Positions 1-7,428 of a stretch of 7,729 nt of DNA are shown here, piece by piece. The notes beneath the pieces were generated by a model. The model worked only from the letters and a program-made list of their open reading frames with translations. It was not told the origin of the DNA and ran no database searches. Position 1 is the first letter of the stretch; each line of letters begins with the position of its first letter. The position numbers and the translations under genes were made by a program. Source of the stretch: MWEH01 sp964392385 (GTDB lineage: Bacteria; Bacillota; Clostridia; Christensenellales; DTU072). Location of the stretch: assembly GCA_964392385.1 (NCBI GenBank), contig CAYMPR010000042.1, positions 1 through 7,729 on the forward strand, written 5' to 3'.

Positions 1-59
1 ATTATAGTAAACTATAAATTATTTTACGAAGTTCATTAAATACTTTACTCGCGCGCGTA

Positions 60-88
60 TTGATTTAGATAAGGGTATATGATAGACT
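60..88 (+). promoter_or_regulatory. Weak candidate promoter upstream of the lipoprotein gene
   Basis: TTGATT at 60-65 and TAGACT at 83-88 are 17 bases apart, a possible sigma-A-type -35/-10 pair about 90 bases before the lipoprotein start. TATGAT at 78-83 is a better -10 box but lies only 12 bases from TTGATT. The region is A+T-rich, so such matches arise easily by chance. No other upstream pair looked better. Confidence 0.22.
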
Positions 89-99
89 AAAAGTCAGCA

Positions 100-119
100 A
101 TATATTCTATAGAATGTAT
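100..119. promoter_or_regulatory. 20-bp near-perfect palindrome, candidate operator
   Basis: The core ATTCTATAGAAT (104-115) is a perfect 12-bp inverted repeat. Extending it outward gives a 20-bp palindrome (100-119) with one mismatched pair (103/116). It lies about 60 bases before the lipoprotein start, where a dimeric repressor or activator could bind. Function is inferred from symmetry and position only; A+T-rich DNA yields palindromes by chance. It has no loop and is not followed by a T-run, so it is not a good terminator. Confidence 0.3.
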
Positions 120-178
120 ATTTGTGGTTAATTAGTATGATTATTTTTTAATGGTTAAGTAGTTATTTTGGGGTTAAC

Positions 179-1396
179 ATGAAGTTAAAAATTATAGGAA
201 TAGTATTATTAGTTTTGATTTTTGGGCTAGTAGCTGTAGTTTTGCCATCTTGTAAACCTGAAGATGAAATTGTAAATGTAGCGCTTACTGATGCTATAAG
301 TAAAACTAAAGAAGTAGAAAACAAAAGTGTAAATAGCACTATAAGTTTAACCTTAATTGCTTACGATGGAGAAGGGAACCCCATGAGGGTTACTATGCAA
401 TTAGGCTTTGACAGGGTCAGAAAAGATGGGGTTATTTATATCAGAGGTAATATGGGGATATCAGAATTTATTTTGTCGCCTTCTATTAACGCTCTAGTAA
501 CTCTTGGATTATCGAGGGTAGAAAACCCTGATCTTAGAAAGTTTATTAGGGGAGAAGTTAAAGGAGAATTTGAATTAGGATATAAGGATGGAACTGTAAA
601 TGGAAGAGCGGATATTTGTGCTCTTGGCGAAGAACCAGACTACAAATATGCTTTTAGCGAAGAGGAGCTAAGTTTATTTATTGGCGCGGGATTTGCTGAT
701 ATTTTAGCAGAACAGGAAAGTGCATCCTTTGACTATATTAAGGAGATAGACATTCTAAATACTGTTATGGAGCCCATTGTACCCACGGTTGATTTTGCTA
801 CCATGGAAAATACACTAGGTGGTGACATAAATATAGGCACTGGGCTTTTTAATTTTCAATACTCAATTTCTGGTGGAAGCCTTTTAGATATAATCTTAGC
901 CGAAATAAACGAAGTCTATGGCCAATATCTGTTAAATTTAGATGCAGAGGACCTTGCTTGGGTGCAAAACGTTTATGATTCATATTACGATATGGCTAAA
1001 GGTTGGATAACTATTGGAGACACTATTTATACTGGATCTGCAAATAGTGAGGGTTATTTATTGTCATCAGGCTATGAAACGAGAGTAACTATAAAAATAC
1101 CCGATGCGGATGTAGTTAAGATTGGAACTGAACTTGATTTAGCTGCAGAAAGTGAAATCACTAATTTACTAAAAACTCTACATAATTTTGTGTCATCGGA
1201 AAACGGAGTTGCAAATATTACAGAAATCAGCTTTGTGTTAAATATCCAAGAAACATATGGATACACCCCTGAAATTGATTTAAATAGTGAAATATTCACC
1301 CCCGCTTCAGTTTCCCTTGATGGGCGAACAGTCTTTAGAAGAGAAGTCGAGGGCGATGGGTTTAGTTGGATTCCATATGGTGGTGACTTTGCATAG
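179..1396 (+). CDS. Secreted lipoprotein of unknown function, next to an RND permease
   Basis: This encodes a 405-residue protein anchored on the outer face of the cytoplasmic membrane. Residues 1-25 form a lipoprotein signal peptide: Lys at 2 and 4, a hydrophobic stretch at about 5-22, then a lipobox L-P-S-C ending at Cys25, the predicted lipidated residue after cleavage by signal peptidase II. The mature part (26-405) has no further membrane segment. It alternates short hydrophobic and polar stretches, suggesting a beta-rich fold, with an acidic helical part around 160-200 and 300-320. I recognise no family. A lipid- or ligand-binding half-barrel such as the LolA/LppX type is a guess from texture only. 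The ATG at 179 puts the signal peptide at the very N-terminus, but the ribosome site is weak: GGGG at about 170-173 and no AGGAGG. The C-terminal 16 residues (from Val390) and the TAG stop form the first unit of a tandem DNA repeat that continues past the gene. The RND permease begins 275 bases downstream on the same strand. Joint action with it is an inference. Confidence 0.85.
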   Translation: MKLKIIGIVLLVLIFGLVAVVLPSCKPEDEIVNVALTDAISKTKEVENKSVNSTISLTLIAYDGEGNPMRVTMQLGFDRVRKDGVIYIRGNMGISEFILSPSINALVTLGLSRVENPDLRKFIRGEVKGEFELGYKDGTVNGRADICALGEEPDYKYAFSEEELSLFIGAGFADILAEQESASFDYIKEIDILNTVMEPIVPTVDFATMENTLGGDINIGTGLFNFQYSISGGSLLDIILAEINEVYGQYLLNLDAEDLAWVQNVYDSYYDMAKGWITIGDTIYTGSANSEGYLLSSGYETRVTIKIPDADVVKIGTELDLAAESEITNLLKTLHNFVSSENGVANITEISFVLNIQETYGYTPEIDLNSEIFTPASVSLDGRTVFRREVEGDGFSWIPYGGDFA

Positions 1397-1560
1397 AGGC
1401 TGAGGACTTTGGGCTAGTTGCATTTATTATGGTGAAGACTTTGAATAGGGGCCGAGGGATATGGGTTTAGTTGGATCCATTATGGTGTGGACTTTGAATA
1501 GGGGTCGAGGGTGTATTGGTTTAGTTGAATTCATTATGGTGGGGACTTTGAGAAAAAGGG
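1347..1560 (+). repeat. Four degenerate ~53-bp tandem repeats copying the lipoprotein gene's 3' end
   Basis: The units start at 1347, 1400, 1452 and 1505 (spacings 53, 52, 53). Each has the pattern CGAGGG, then GGTTTAGTTG, then ATTATGGTG, then GACTTTG. Unit 1 is coding: it gives the lipoprotein C-terminus EGDGFSWIPYGGDFA and the TAG stop. Unit 3 translates from 1451 as AEGYGFSWIHYGVDFE followed by TAG, in the lipoprotein's own reading frame. Unit 2 has a one-base deletion near 1414-1416; after the shift it reads SCIYYGEDFE then TAG. Unit 4 has a one-base insertion and an internal TGA, and ends GGDFEKKGF. The copies therefore look like decayed duplicates of the gene's tail, each originally carrying the stop codon. 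None has a start codon or ribosome site of its own. No transposase, direct-repeat/spacer structure or hairpin accompanies them. Confidence 0.85.
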
Positions 1561-1671
1561 ATTTTGAAAAGGACTAAATTAAGAAAACCCTATCCATTTG
1601 TAAACAAACGCCTTTAAAATATCGTTATAGTTAAAAATATATCCGTATCTAAACAAAAAAATTGGAGAAAT
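1561..1671 (+). other. A+T-rich leader before the RND gene
   Basis: Between the tandem repeats and the permease start I see no gene, no stem-loop followed by a T-run, and no convincing promoter pair. TTGTAA (1598-1603), TAAAAT (1615-1620) and TATAGT (1626-1631) are isolated promoter-like boxes with poor spacing. The only clear signal is GGAGA at 1664-1668, directly before the ATG at 1672. Whether the permease is read from its own promoter or by read-through from the lipoprotein gene cannot be decided. Confidence 0.5.
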
Positions 1672-4600
1672 ATGCTTTCTAAACTCAGTGTTAAAAAACC
1701 TCTCCTTATCGTCGTTGTTGTAATTATAGTTATAGCACTAGGCGTAGTTTCATATTTAAACACCTCGGTAGATTTACTTCCTGAGATGGATTTACCCTAT
1801 ATTATTATAGTTACTGTATTTCCTGGTGCAGTTCCAGATGTTGTCGAAAAAGATATTACAACTCCCATTGAGTCCTCGGTTGCAAAAATTTCTGGGATAA
1901 AGAAGATGACCTCAACTTCTGCTGAGCATTACTCAATGATAACCCTTGAACTAACAAGTAATGCAGATGCATCTGAAGTGAAGCAGGATATAGAATCAGG
2001 GCTTAAACTAATAACACTCCCAAGCGATCCATTAAGACAAGAGCCTATAATAATTGAAATTAGTGCAGCGCTACTACCCATGATGACACTAAGTATTGGG
2101 GTTGCAAATGAAACAATAGAAAATGTTTCGGACTATCTAGAGGGGATTGTTTCAAGAATTGCAGCAGTAGATGGAGTTGCTTCCGCATCTCCTAATGGGC
2201 TGGTTTCTAACTTAGTTTTTATGAATCTTAATAACGCAAAAACATCGGAAGCCTTTTTAACGGGAACACTTGATGACTTTGGAATAGAACTTAAACTATC
2301 TGAAAGTCAAAAAGACTTGGTTAGAGAAAACCTTCAAGAAATTGTCGAAGATGCTAAAACTGATGAGACTTTGTCTACCGATGGAGAAGTGGATCCCGAA
2401 AAGGTACTAGATAGATTAATTGAACAACTAGAAGAAACGCAAGGGGAAGGAACTAGTGAAGAAAATCTTATCTCTAGCTTAATTTTACCCGAATTAAAAA
2501 ATCCAAATAGTGAGTTTAGAAGAGCGACTATTGATGCTATAGATCTAGCGCTTGATAATAGTTTCATGCTTGAAGATGGCGTGGAAAACAAGAAGGTGTT
2601 CGGAGATACCGTTGATGCGATTTTCTATCAAGGTATGGTAACTCTTGCTTATGGATACACAAGAAGTTTGCTTTCTATGATAAATGCTGAAATTTTGTCC
2701 CAAATTATTATGGCCCAAGATTTTGATATGCCCGCAGGAAGCATAAAAGAGGGAGCAACAAGTTTTGTTGTTAAGATAGGTAATAATATTAACTCTCGAG
2801 AAGAATTTTTAAATACCGCTGCTGTAAGTATAGATTTAGGCGAAATAATCGAGGAATATATAACTCAAATAGAAATGATTTTAACTGTACTTTCGTATAC
2901 TGCTGAAGATGGTGTTTATACAATTACTGACAGTAATATTTCGGATATTTCGGAAGAGCTTGCTAGAACTGCTGAACAAGTAGATAACTACGCAGAATGG
3001 GTAATTGATAATATAGTTAGCGATTTTACTTATTCAAATTTATATATGTCTGATTCAGCTAAAAACTCTTGGCAAACAGCAATTGAAGCAAACACTAATT
3101 ACCAAGATCTAATTTTAAATTGGGATGAAGAATTACCTATAGAATGGCGAACACAAGTTCTTAAGCTAGTTAAAGATTTAGAAATATATCTTCCAGATGA
3201 AACAGTAATTGCAGAGCCTCTTCTTTGGGATAACACATATACTGAGTATTATTCTTCAGAAATTGATAGCGCTGTAAAAGACAGTTCGGATGGGAGGATA
3301 TTAAGAGCAGATTATGCAACGGATGAAGAGTATAAAGCTGCATTTATAGAAGAAGCCTCAGATTATATTATAGAGGTTGCAAATAATTTCTCAGTTTTTA
3401 GCTATGCCTTATCACCTGAACAAGTGGAGGCATGGAGGACATTAATTACAACAGACACTACTCTTCAAAACAATCTACTTACACTAAGTAATGACATTCA
3501 TTGGCAAAAATATGTTTTGAGATATGTGTTTAATAACGATATTTATCCCACAACTACTGCTGGTTGGACAGCTGCTTACACAGCGTATTACGATAACTCA
3601 CTCCAATCAACCCTAACTGCATTAAATGTAGGTAGACCTAGTGGTAATCAAGAATATGCTGAATGGATAATTAACTCACTTGCAAACAGAGTCCCGAATA
3701 CTGAATATTACCTAAGTGGCTCTTTTTGTGATGCTTGGGTTGCAGCCTTAAGGGATAATGCAGAGTTTCAAACTATGGTATCAAGTATATCTAATGTTGA
3801 TAATTGGCAGTATGTTGCTATGAACTATATGTCTACTAATAAAGCACAGGCTCATGTTATTCCAGAAGGAACTACTATTACTTCAGCAAGACTTTGGTCA
3901 GCATATAAAACAACTTTTGTAGGAGCACTGGACGCTAGCATAGCACAGTTTTCTGCTTTTGAAGGAAGAGTAAATGCAATAAGAGAATCGATGGGTGAAG
4001 AAGAGTATGATTCCTTTATTGGAGTAATGTCTGGAAGAAGCGCAGAGGACATTAACAATTTAATAGTTTCTGTTATTGAAGTAATGCAAGACTATGGTGG
4101 AGAGGGTGCTGTTGTGACTACTCAAGACCCTAATACACTAGAAAACACATATGATATCGATGTAAATATTTTAAAGGCGACCATAAGGGATGAAACAGAT
4201 TCATTAACAGTTGATCTAAAACTTGGCGATATCGCCGATATGATTTTTTTAAATGATTCATCAAAGCTTATTACTAGATTACTAATTAATGATGGTCAAG
4301 GAAATTTTAGCTCAAGTTCATCTGTTGTTATTACTATTGAAAAAGAAGCCGATGCCTCAACAACCGAGGTTTCTGCAGCAATAAAAAGTTTACTGCAAGC
4401 GGTAAAGGGCGAAAAAGCTGATTTTACATATACCATAATTTCCGATGATGGCGAAATGATAGGGTTTATGATGAATTCAGTAATCGAAAGTTTGCTATAT
4501 GGCGCTCTCCTTGCTGCTGCTATTTTATTAATTTTCTTTAAGAGATTAAAACCCACAATTGCAGTATCTATTTCCATAGTCTTCTCAGTAGTTTTCACTT

Positions 4601-7428
4601 TTGTTTTGATGTATTTTGCTGGAATTACCCTAAATATTGTTTCAATGGGTGGTTTAACGCTAGGCGTTGGAATGCTGGTTGATAATTCTATTGTGGTTAT
4701 TGAAAACATACAAAGGTTACGATTACAAGGAAAGACGCGATTTGAAGCAGCGATTCAAGGTGCTAAGCAAATGACTGGTGCCATCTTTGCTTCTACATTA
4801 ACCACTATAGTGGTATTTTTGCCTATTGTATTTATTAGTGGCCTGGTTAGGGAAATATTTACAGATATGGCCTTAACGGTGTGCTTTTCACTTCTTGCCT
4901 CATTATTTGTTGCTTTAACAGTAATCCCTATAGCTACAGCCTATACAATAAAAGAACTCCCAAGAGGAGATAAGAAATTTCTAAAAGCCATTAAGAAGGC
5001 ATATGTCAAGTCATTGAATTTCTCATTAAACAACAAATGGCTTGTATTATCGATAGCTATTATTTTGTTTGTTGGAATGACAGTAAGTGGCTTTATGTTT
5101 TCAAAAACAGAAGTATTTCCTAAAACATATATGGGTTCTGTTAGTGTTGATTTTAAGATAAATAAAGATGCAATTGATGAAATGAATTTTGGGCTCTCAG
5201 TAATGGATGAAAACTATATAACTTACGAGGACGCACAAGCAGAAATTGTTGCTAAGGCAATTGATATATTAAACAACTATAACGATGTTCAATCGGTTGC
5301 TATCTATTCTGATACAGGTATGAATGTAGGGGGATTTTCCATAGGGGCAGGAGCTTTATCGGCGTCACTATCACTAGTCCCTGAAAAGCAACGTACCATG
5401 GACCCATTTGTTCTTTGTGATGATATAGAAAGGGCACTAAATGCTGCGGGTGGAACTCTATTTAGTACAAATGTTTCAGTAAGTTCAATAATGTCATTTT
5501 CTGGCGCACTTGCAGATACTGAATATAGTATTTATGTATATGGCAATGACTATGACTTGATGATTGAAGAAGCAGATAAATTGTCAGAAGCTATTACCGA
5601 TTCTGAAAAGATTCTTTCAGTTAGAAAAAATGTCGATACAGCAGCTGAGGAATATAAGCTAACTGTTGATAAAGATGAAGCTTCAAAGTTTGGTTTAACA
5701 ACTGGTCAAGTTTACTTGCAAATTTCCGAGGCACTAGCTACCGTTTCTTCATCTCACACTTTAAGATTATATTCTGATGAAACAAACTCCATAAAAACCG
5801 ACTACGACGTAATGATTTATTCCGAGCTTTATGAAAACACAAGTTGGCATTTGGCGAGTTTAGGCACTGCACCTGTCAAAGTTTTTACAAATAACAATTA
5901 TGATTATTTGGGAATTAATAATGAGTACCAAATTAAAAACACAACAGGGGGCACTTTATTTATTAATGACAATGGGGTTGTTGTAACTGTTCCTTCCGAA
6001 GGAATGATACCTGTAAGACTAAGTGGTAATAATTTTGTTTATGAATATGCTAGTGTTACCAAAAACGACTTGAACTTACACGATATTGAATATATCCCAG
6101 TTGAACTCCCAATATTAAATATGACACAGTATTATTCTGTTAAAAGGGATGAGATTGATCTCCTTACACTAAATATTGAAGGAAGTGATATCCTAGGAAC
6201 GGGAGCGGCAACTAGAAGCGTTCCACTATATAAATTACTTACAGAAGATTGTTTTGAAAAAGATACTGAAGGGAATGTTTTATATAGAGCTGGAATAAAT
6301 GAAAATATCCCCGCAAAACTAATAAAAACATCGGGATATTCTGGAATAAAACACACTGGGGGAAGAAAAGTTATTACTCTAACTGTTGAGTATGATGGGG
6401 CATTTACCGAGGAAGAGGCGGTTAGCGATATTAATGAAATAGTAGCAGTATATAACCAAACAAAACCTTCAACAATATCAGTAGATACTTTAGAGGCTGA
6501 AGGAATACTCGATGAGGTATTTAATAGTTTGTACCTTATACTTGGCGCCGCGATACTTCTAATATTTTTAATAATGGTTGGACAGTTCCAAAGTTGGAAA
6601 AAACCATTTATTGTAATGTTTACAGTTCCGCTTGCTTTTACTGGCTCTTTTGCCTTAATGCTTGCTACAAATACTAGTATAAACATAATGTCGCTAATTG
6701 GAATAATTATTTTAATGGGAGTAGCTGTAAATAACGGAATTGTTTATGTTGATTATGCCGATAAGGTTATTGAGAGTGGAGTAGATAAAAGAGAAGCTCT
6801 TCTAAAAACCGGAGTTGATAGATTACGCCCTATACTTTTAACGGCTCTTACAACAATATTTGCCATGATAATTATGGCTACTAATAGGTCGGATTATGGG
6901 TTGCTACTTGCTCCTATAGCTATAGCCATGGTAGGTGGCTTAACTTATGCAACATTTGTAACCCTTTATGTTGTGCCAATCGCGTATGATATAGTTAATA
7001 GAAAATATAAAATCCCAGAAGAATTCAAAGCTTTAAAGGATGCAAATATCGATCAAATTGATGAAAATAATATTTTTGATGAAACTGATACTTATTACTC
7101 ACAAGAGATAGAAAAAGTTTTAAAAGGCCGTCAAAGGTATATTATCCCACCACTTAAACATAATATAGCAATAAGGAAAAGAAAAAACCATCTTCTTGAA
7201 TCTGACATTATTTCGTTATCATTACTAGAGGCTAAGACATATAACCGTTCTATTAGCCAAGAACGAGCAGATACCAACTCAAATGGAGAAGAACAAATAG
7301 ATAGCAACTCAACTAGTAATTCTAGCATTGAAATTAGCGATGGATCCATAGAGGAACAAAGCCAAATGGGGCAAAGCAAAACTGAATTAGAACCTGATGT
7401 AAGCGAAACAGATAAAGAGAAAGAGTAA
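1672..7428 (+). CDS. Giant RND-family (HAE1/AcrB-like) export permease with large extracytoplasmic insertions
   Basis: This encodes a 1918-residue proton-driven exporter of the cytoplasmic membrane; the substrate is unknown. The start at 1672 has GGAGA four to eight bases upstream and gives the usual RND opening: a basic N-terminus, TM1 (about 10-30), then DLLPEMDLPYI and the first porter motif. TM2-TM6 lie at about 938-1090, TM7 at 1123-1143, TM8-TM12 at about 1620-1773. Family landmarks are LVDNSIVVIENI (TM4, Asp1004), VNN (TM10, 1686-1688) and RLRP (TM11, 1717-1720). Relative to AcrB, the first TM4 Asp and the TM11 Arg are kept; the second Asp is Asn1005 and the TM10 Lys is Asn1687. Normal members have about 1030-1070 residues. 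The excess is mainly two insertions in loop 1 (about 185-340 and 395-845), one in loop 2 (about 1384-1495), and a hydrophilic Ser/Glu-rich cytoplasmic tail (about 1775-1918). The frame is unbroken and TM and porter motifs flank each insertion, so a frameshift artefact is unlikely. No membrane-fusion or TolC-type partner is in the window, as is common for pumps of monoderm bacteria such as SwrC. A lipoprotein gene precedes it. Confidence 0.93.
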   Translation: MLSKLSVKKPLLIVVVVIIVIALGVVSYLNTSVDLLPEMDLPYIIIVTVFPGAVPDVVEKDITTPIESSVAKISGIKKMTSTSAEHYSMITLELTSNADASEVKQDIESGLKLITLPSDPLRQEPIIIEISAALLPMMTLSIGVANETIENVSDYLEGIVSRIAAVDGVASASPNGLVSNLVFMNLNNAKTSEAFLTGTLDDFGIELKLSESQKDLVRENLQEIVEDAKTDETLSTDGEVDPEKVLDRLIEQLEETQGEGTSEENLISSLILPELKNPNSEFRRATIDAIDLALDNSFMLEDGVENKKVFGDTVDAIFYQGMVTLAYGYTRSLLSMINAEILSQIIMAQDFDMPAGSIKEGATSFVVKIGNNINSREEFLNTAAVSIDLGEIIEEYITQIEMILTVLSYTAEDGVYTITDSNISDISEELARTAEQVDNYAEWVIDNIVSDFTYSNLYMSDSAKNSWQTAIEANTNYQDLILNWDEELPIEWRTQVLKLVKDLEIYLPDETVIAEPLLWDNTYTEYYSSEIDSAVKDSSDGRILRADYATDEEYKAAFIEEASDYIIEVANNFSVFSYALSPEQVEAWRTLITTDTTLQNNLLTLSNDIHWQKYVLRYVFNNDIYPTTTAGWTAAYTAYYDNSLQSTLTALNVGRPSGNQEYAEWIINSLANRVPNTEYYLSGSFCDAWVAALRDNAEFQTMVSSISNVDNWQYVAMNYMSTNKAQAHVIPEGTTITSARLWSAYKTTFVGALDASIAQFSAFEGRVNAIRESMGEEEYDSFIGVMSGRSAEDINNLIVSVIEVMQDYGGEGAVVTTQDPNTLENTYDIDVNILKATIRDETDSLTVDLKLGDIADMIFLNDSSKLITRLLINDGQGNFSSSSSVVITIEKEADASTTEVSAAIKSLLQAVKGEKADFTYTIISDDGEMIGFMMNSVIESLLYGALLAAAILLIFFKRLKPTIAVSISIVFSVVFTFVLMYFAGITLNIVSMGGLTLGVGMLVDNSIVVIENIQRLRLQGKTRFEAAIQGAKQMTGAIFASTLTTIVVFLPIVFISGLVREIFTDMALTVCFSLLASLFVALTVIPIATAYTIKELPRGDKKFLKAIKKAYVKSLNFSLNNKWLVLSIAIILFVGMTVSGFMFSKTEVFPKTYMGSVSVDFKINKDAIDEMNFGLSVMDENYITYEDAQAEIVAKAIDILNNYNDVQSVAIYSDTGMNVGGFSIGAGALSASLSLVPEKQRTMDPFVLCDDIERALNAAGGTLFSTNVSVSSIMSFSGALADTEYSIYVYGNDYDLMIEEADKLSEAITDSEKILSVRKNVDTAAEEYKLTVDKDEASKFGLTTGQVYLQISEALATVSSSHTLRLYSDETNSIKTDYDVMIYSELYENTSWHLASLGTAPVKVFTNNNYDYLGINNEYQIKNTTGGTLFINDNGVVVTVPSEGMIPVRLSGNNFVYEYASVTKNDLNLHDIEYIPVELPILNMTQYYSVKRDEIDLLTLNIEGSDILGTGAATRSVPLYKLLTEDCFEKDTEGNVLYRAGINENIPAKLIKTSGYSGIKHTGGRKVITLTVEYDGAFTEEEAVSDINEIVAVYNQTKPSTISVDTLEAEGILDEVFNSLYLILGAAILLIFLIMVGQFQSWKKPFIVMFTVPLAFTGSFALMLATNTSINIMSLIGIIILMGVAVNNGIVYVDYADKVIESGVDKREALLKTGVDRLRPILLTALTTIFAMIIMATNRSDYGLLLAPIAIAMVGGLTYATFVTLYVVPIAYDIVNRKYKIPEEFKALKDANIDQIDENNIFDETDTYYSQEIEKVLKGRQRYIIPPLKHNIAIRKRKNHLLESDIISLSLLEAKTYNRSISQERADTNSNGEEQIDSNSTSNSSIEISDGSIEEQSQMGQSKTELEPDVSETDKEKE
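2224..2700 (+). other. First insertion in the permease's porter loop (about residues 185-343)
   Basis: In ordinary RND permeases a short segment of roughly 35 residues joins the GV(A/G) motif of the first porter subdomain (here DGVASAS, 167-173) to the Q-(D/N)-F-x-x-PAG motif (here QDFDMPAG, 348-355). Here about 175 residues separate them. The added part is rich in Glu, Asp, Leu and Ser and looks largely helical, with a very acidic stretch at about 218-265. There is no Cys and no membrane segment. I recognise no domain. Boundaries are approximate and come from motif matching by eye. Confidence 0.6.
2989..3942 (+). repeat. Three tandem ~90-100-residue Trp-rich protein repeats inside the permease
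   Basis: Three homologous segments lie in the second insertion of the first extracytoplasmic loop: residues 440-535, 564-651 and 662-757. Each opens with an aromatic helix (YAEWVIDNI, SDYIIEVAN, YAEWIINSL), then F/Y-x-L-S, then four aromatic positions at similar spacing: W443/W467/W492/W519, Y565/W588/W611/W632 and W665/W689/W712/W742. The third tryptophan region precedes a proline-containing strand (YLPDET, IYPTTT, VIPEGT), followed by LW or GW and an aromatic Tyr/Phe helix (NTYTEYYSS, AAYTAYYDN, SAYKTTFVG). The first and third units are most alike. The segments look all-helical and globular, not coiled-coil. I do not recognise the unit as a named domain. Placement outside the membrane follows from RND topology; a role in substrate capture, partner contact or oligomer contact is inference. 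Confidence 0.8.
5821..6153 (+). other. Insertion in the permease's second extracytoplasmic loop (about residues 1384-1494)
   Basis: The loop between TM7 and TM8 spans about 475 residues, against roughly 310 in AcrB. The extra part follows the porter strand YDVMIYSE (1378-1385) and ends before the strand that leads to VPLYKLL (1517-1523), which matches the usual VPL motif. It is rich in Asn, Gly, Val, Thr and Tyr and looks like beta strands joined by turns (for example GGTLFINDNGVVVTVP, 1426-1441), unlike the helical insertions of loop 1. I see no internal repeat and recognise no domain. Boundaries are by eye. Confidence 0.5.

Noticed and set aside
50..57. CGCGCGCG run in A+T-rich upstream DNA
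   Set aside because: It stands out by composition, but it is only eight bases long, has no extended symmetry beyond the run, and fits no recognised site.
1347..1560. Possible CRISPR array or mobile-element repeat
   Set aside because: The ~53-bp units abut each other with no unique spacers, diverge along their whole length, and begin inside a coding region. No transposase or Cas gene is near.
2224..4200. Possible gene fusion or assembly chimera in the permease
   Set aside because: The frame is continuous, codon use does not change, and the porter motifs expected on both sides of each insertion are present in the right order, so an inserted domain explains it better.
4296..4709. Open reading frame of 137 codons on the minus strand
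   Set aside because: It lies wholly antisense to the TM2-TM4 part of the permease. Its peptide is Ser/Thr/Ile-rich, as expected from the complement of a membrane-protein gene, and it matches no family I know.
6132..6686. Open reading frame of 184 codons on the minus strand
   Set aside because: It is antisense to the second porter loop and TM8-TM9 of the permease, which clearly shows family motifs on the + strand. The antisense peptide looks like a composition artefact.
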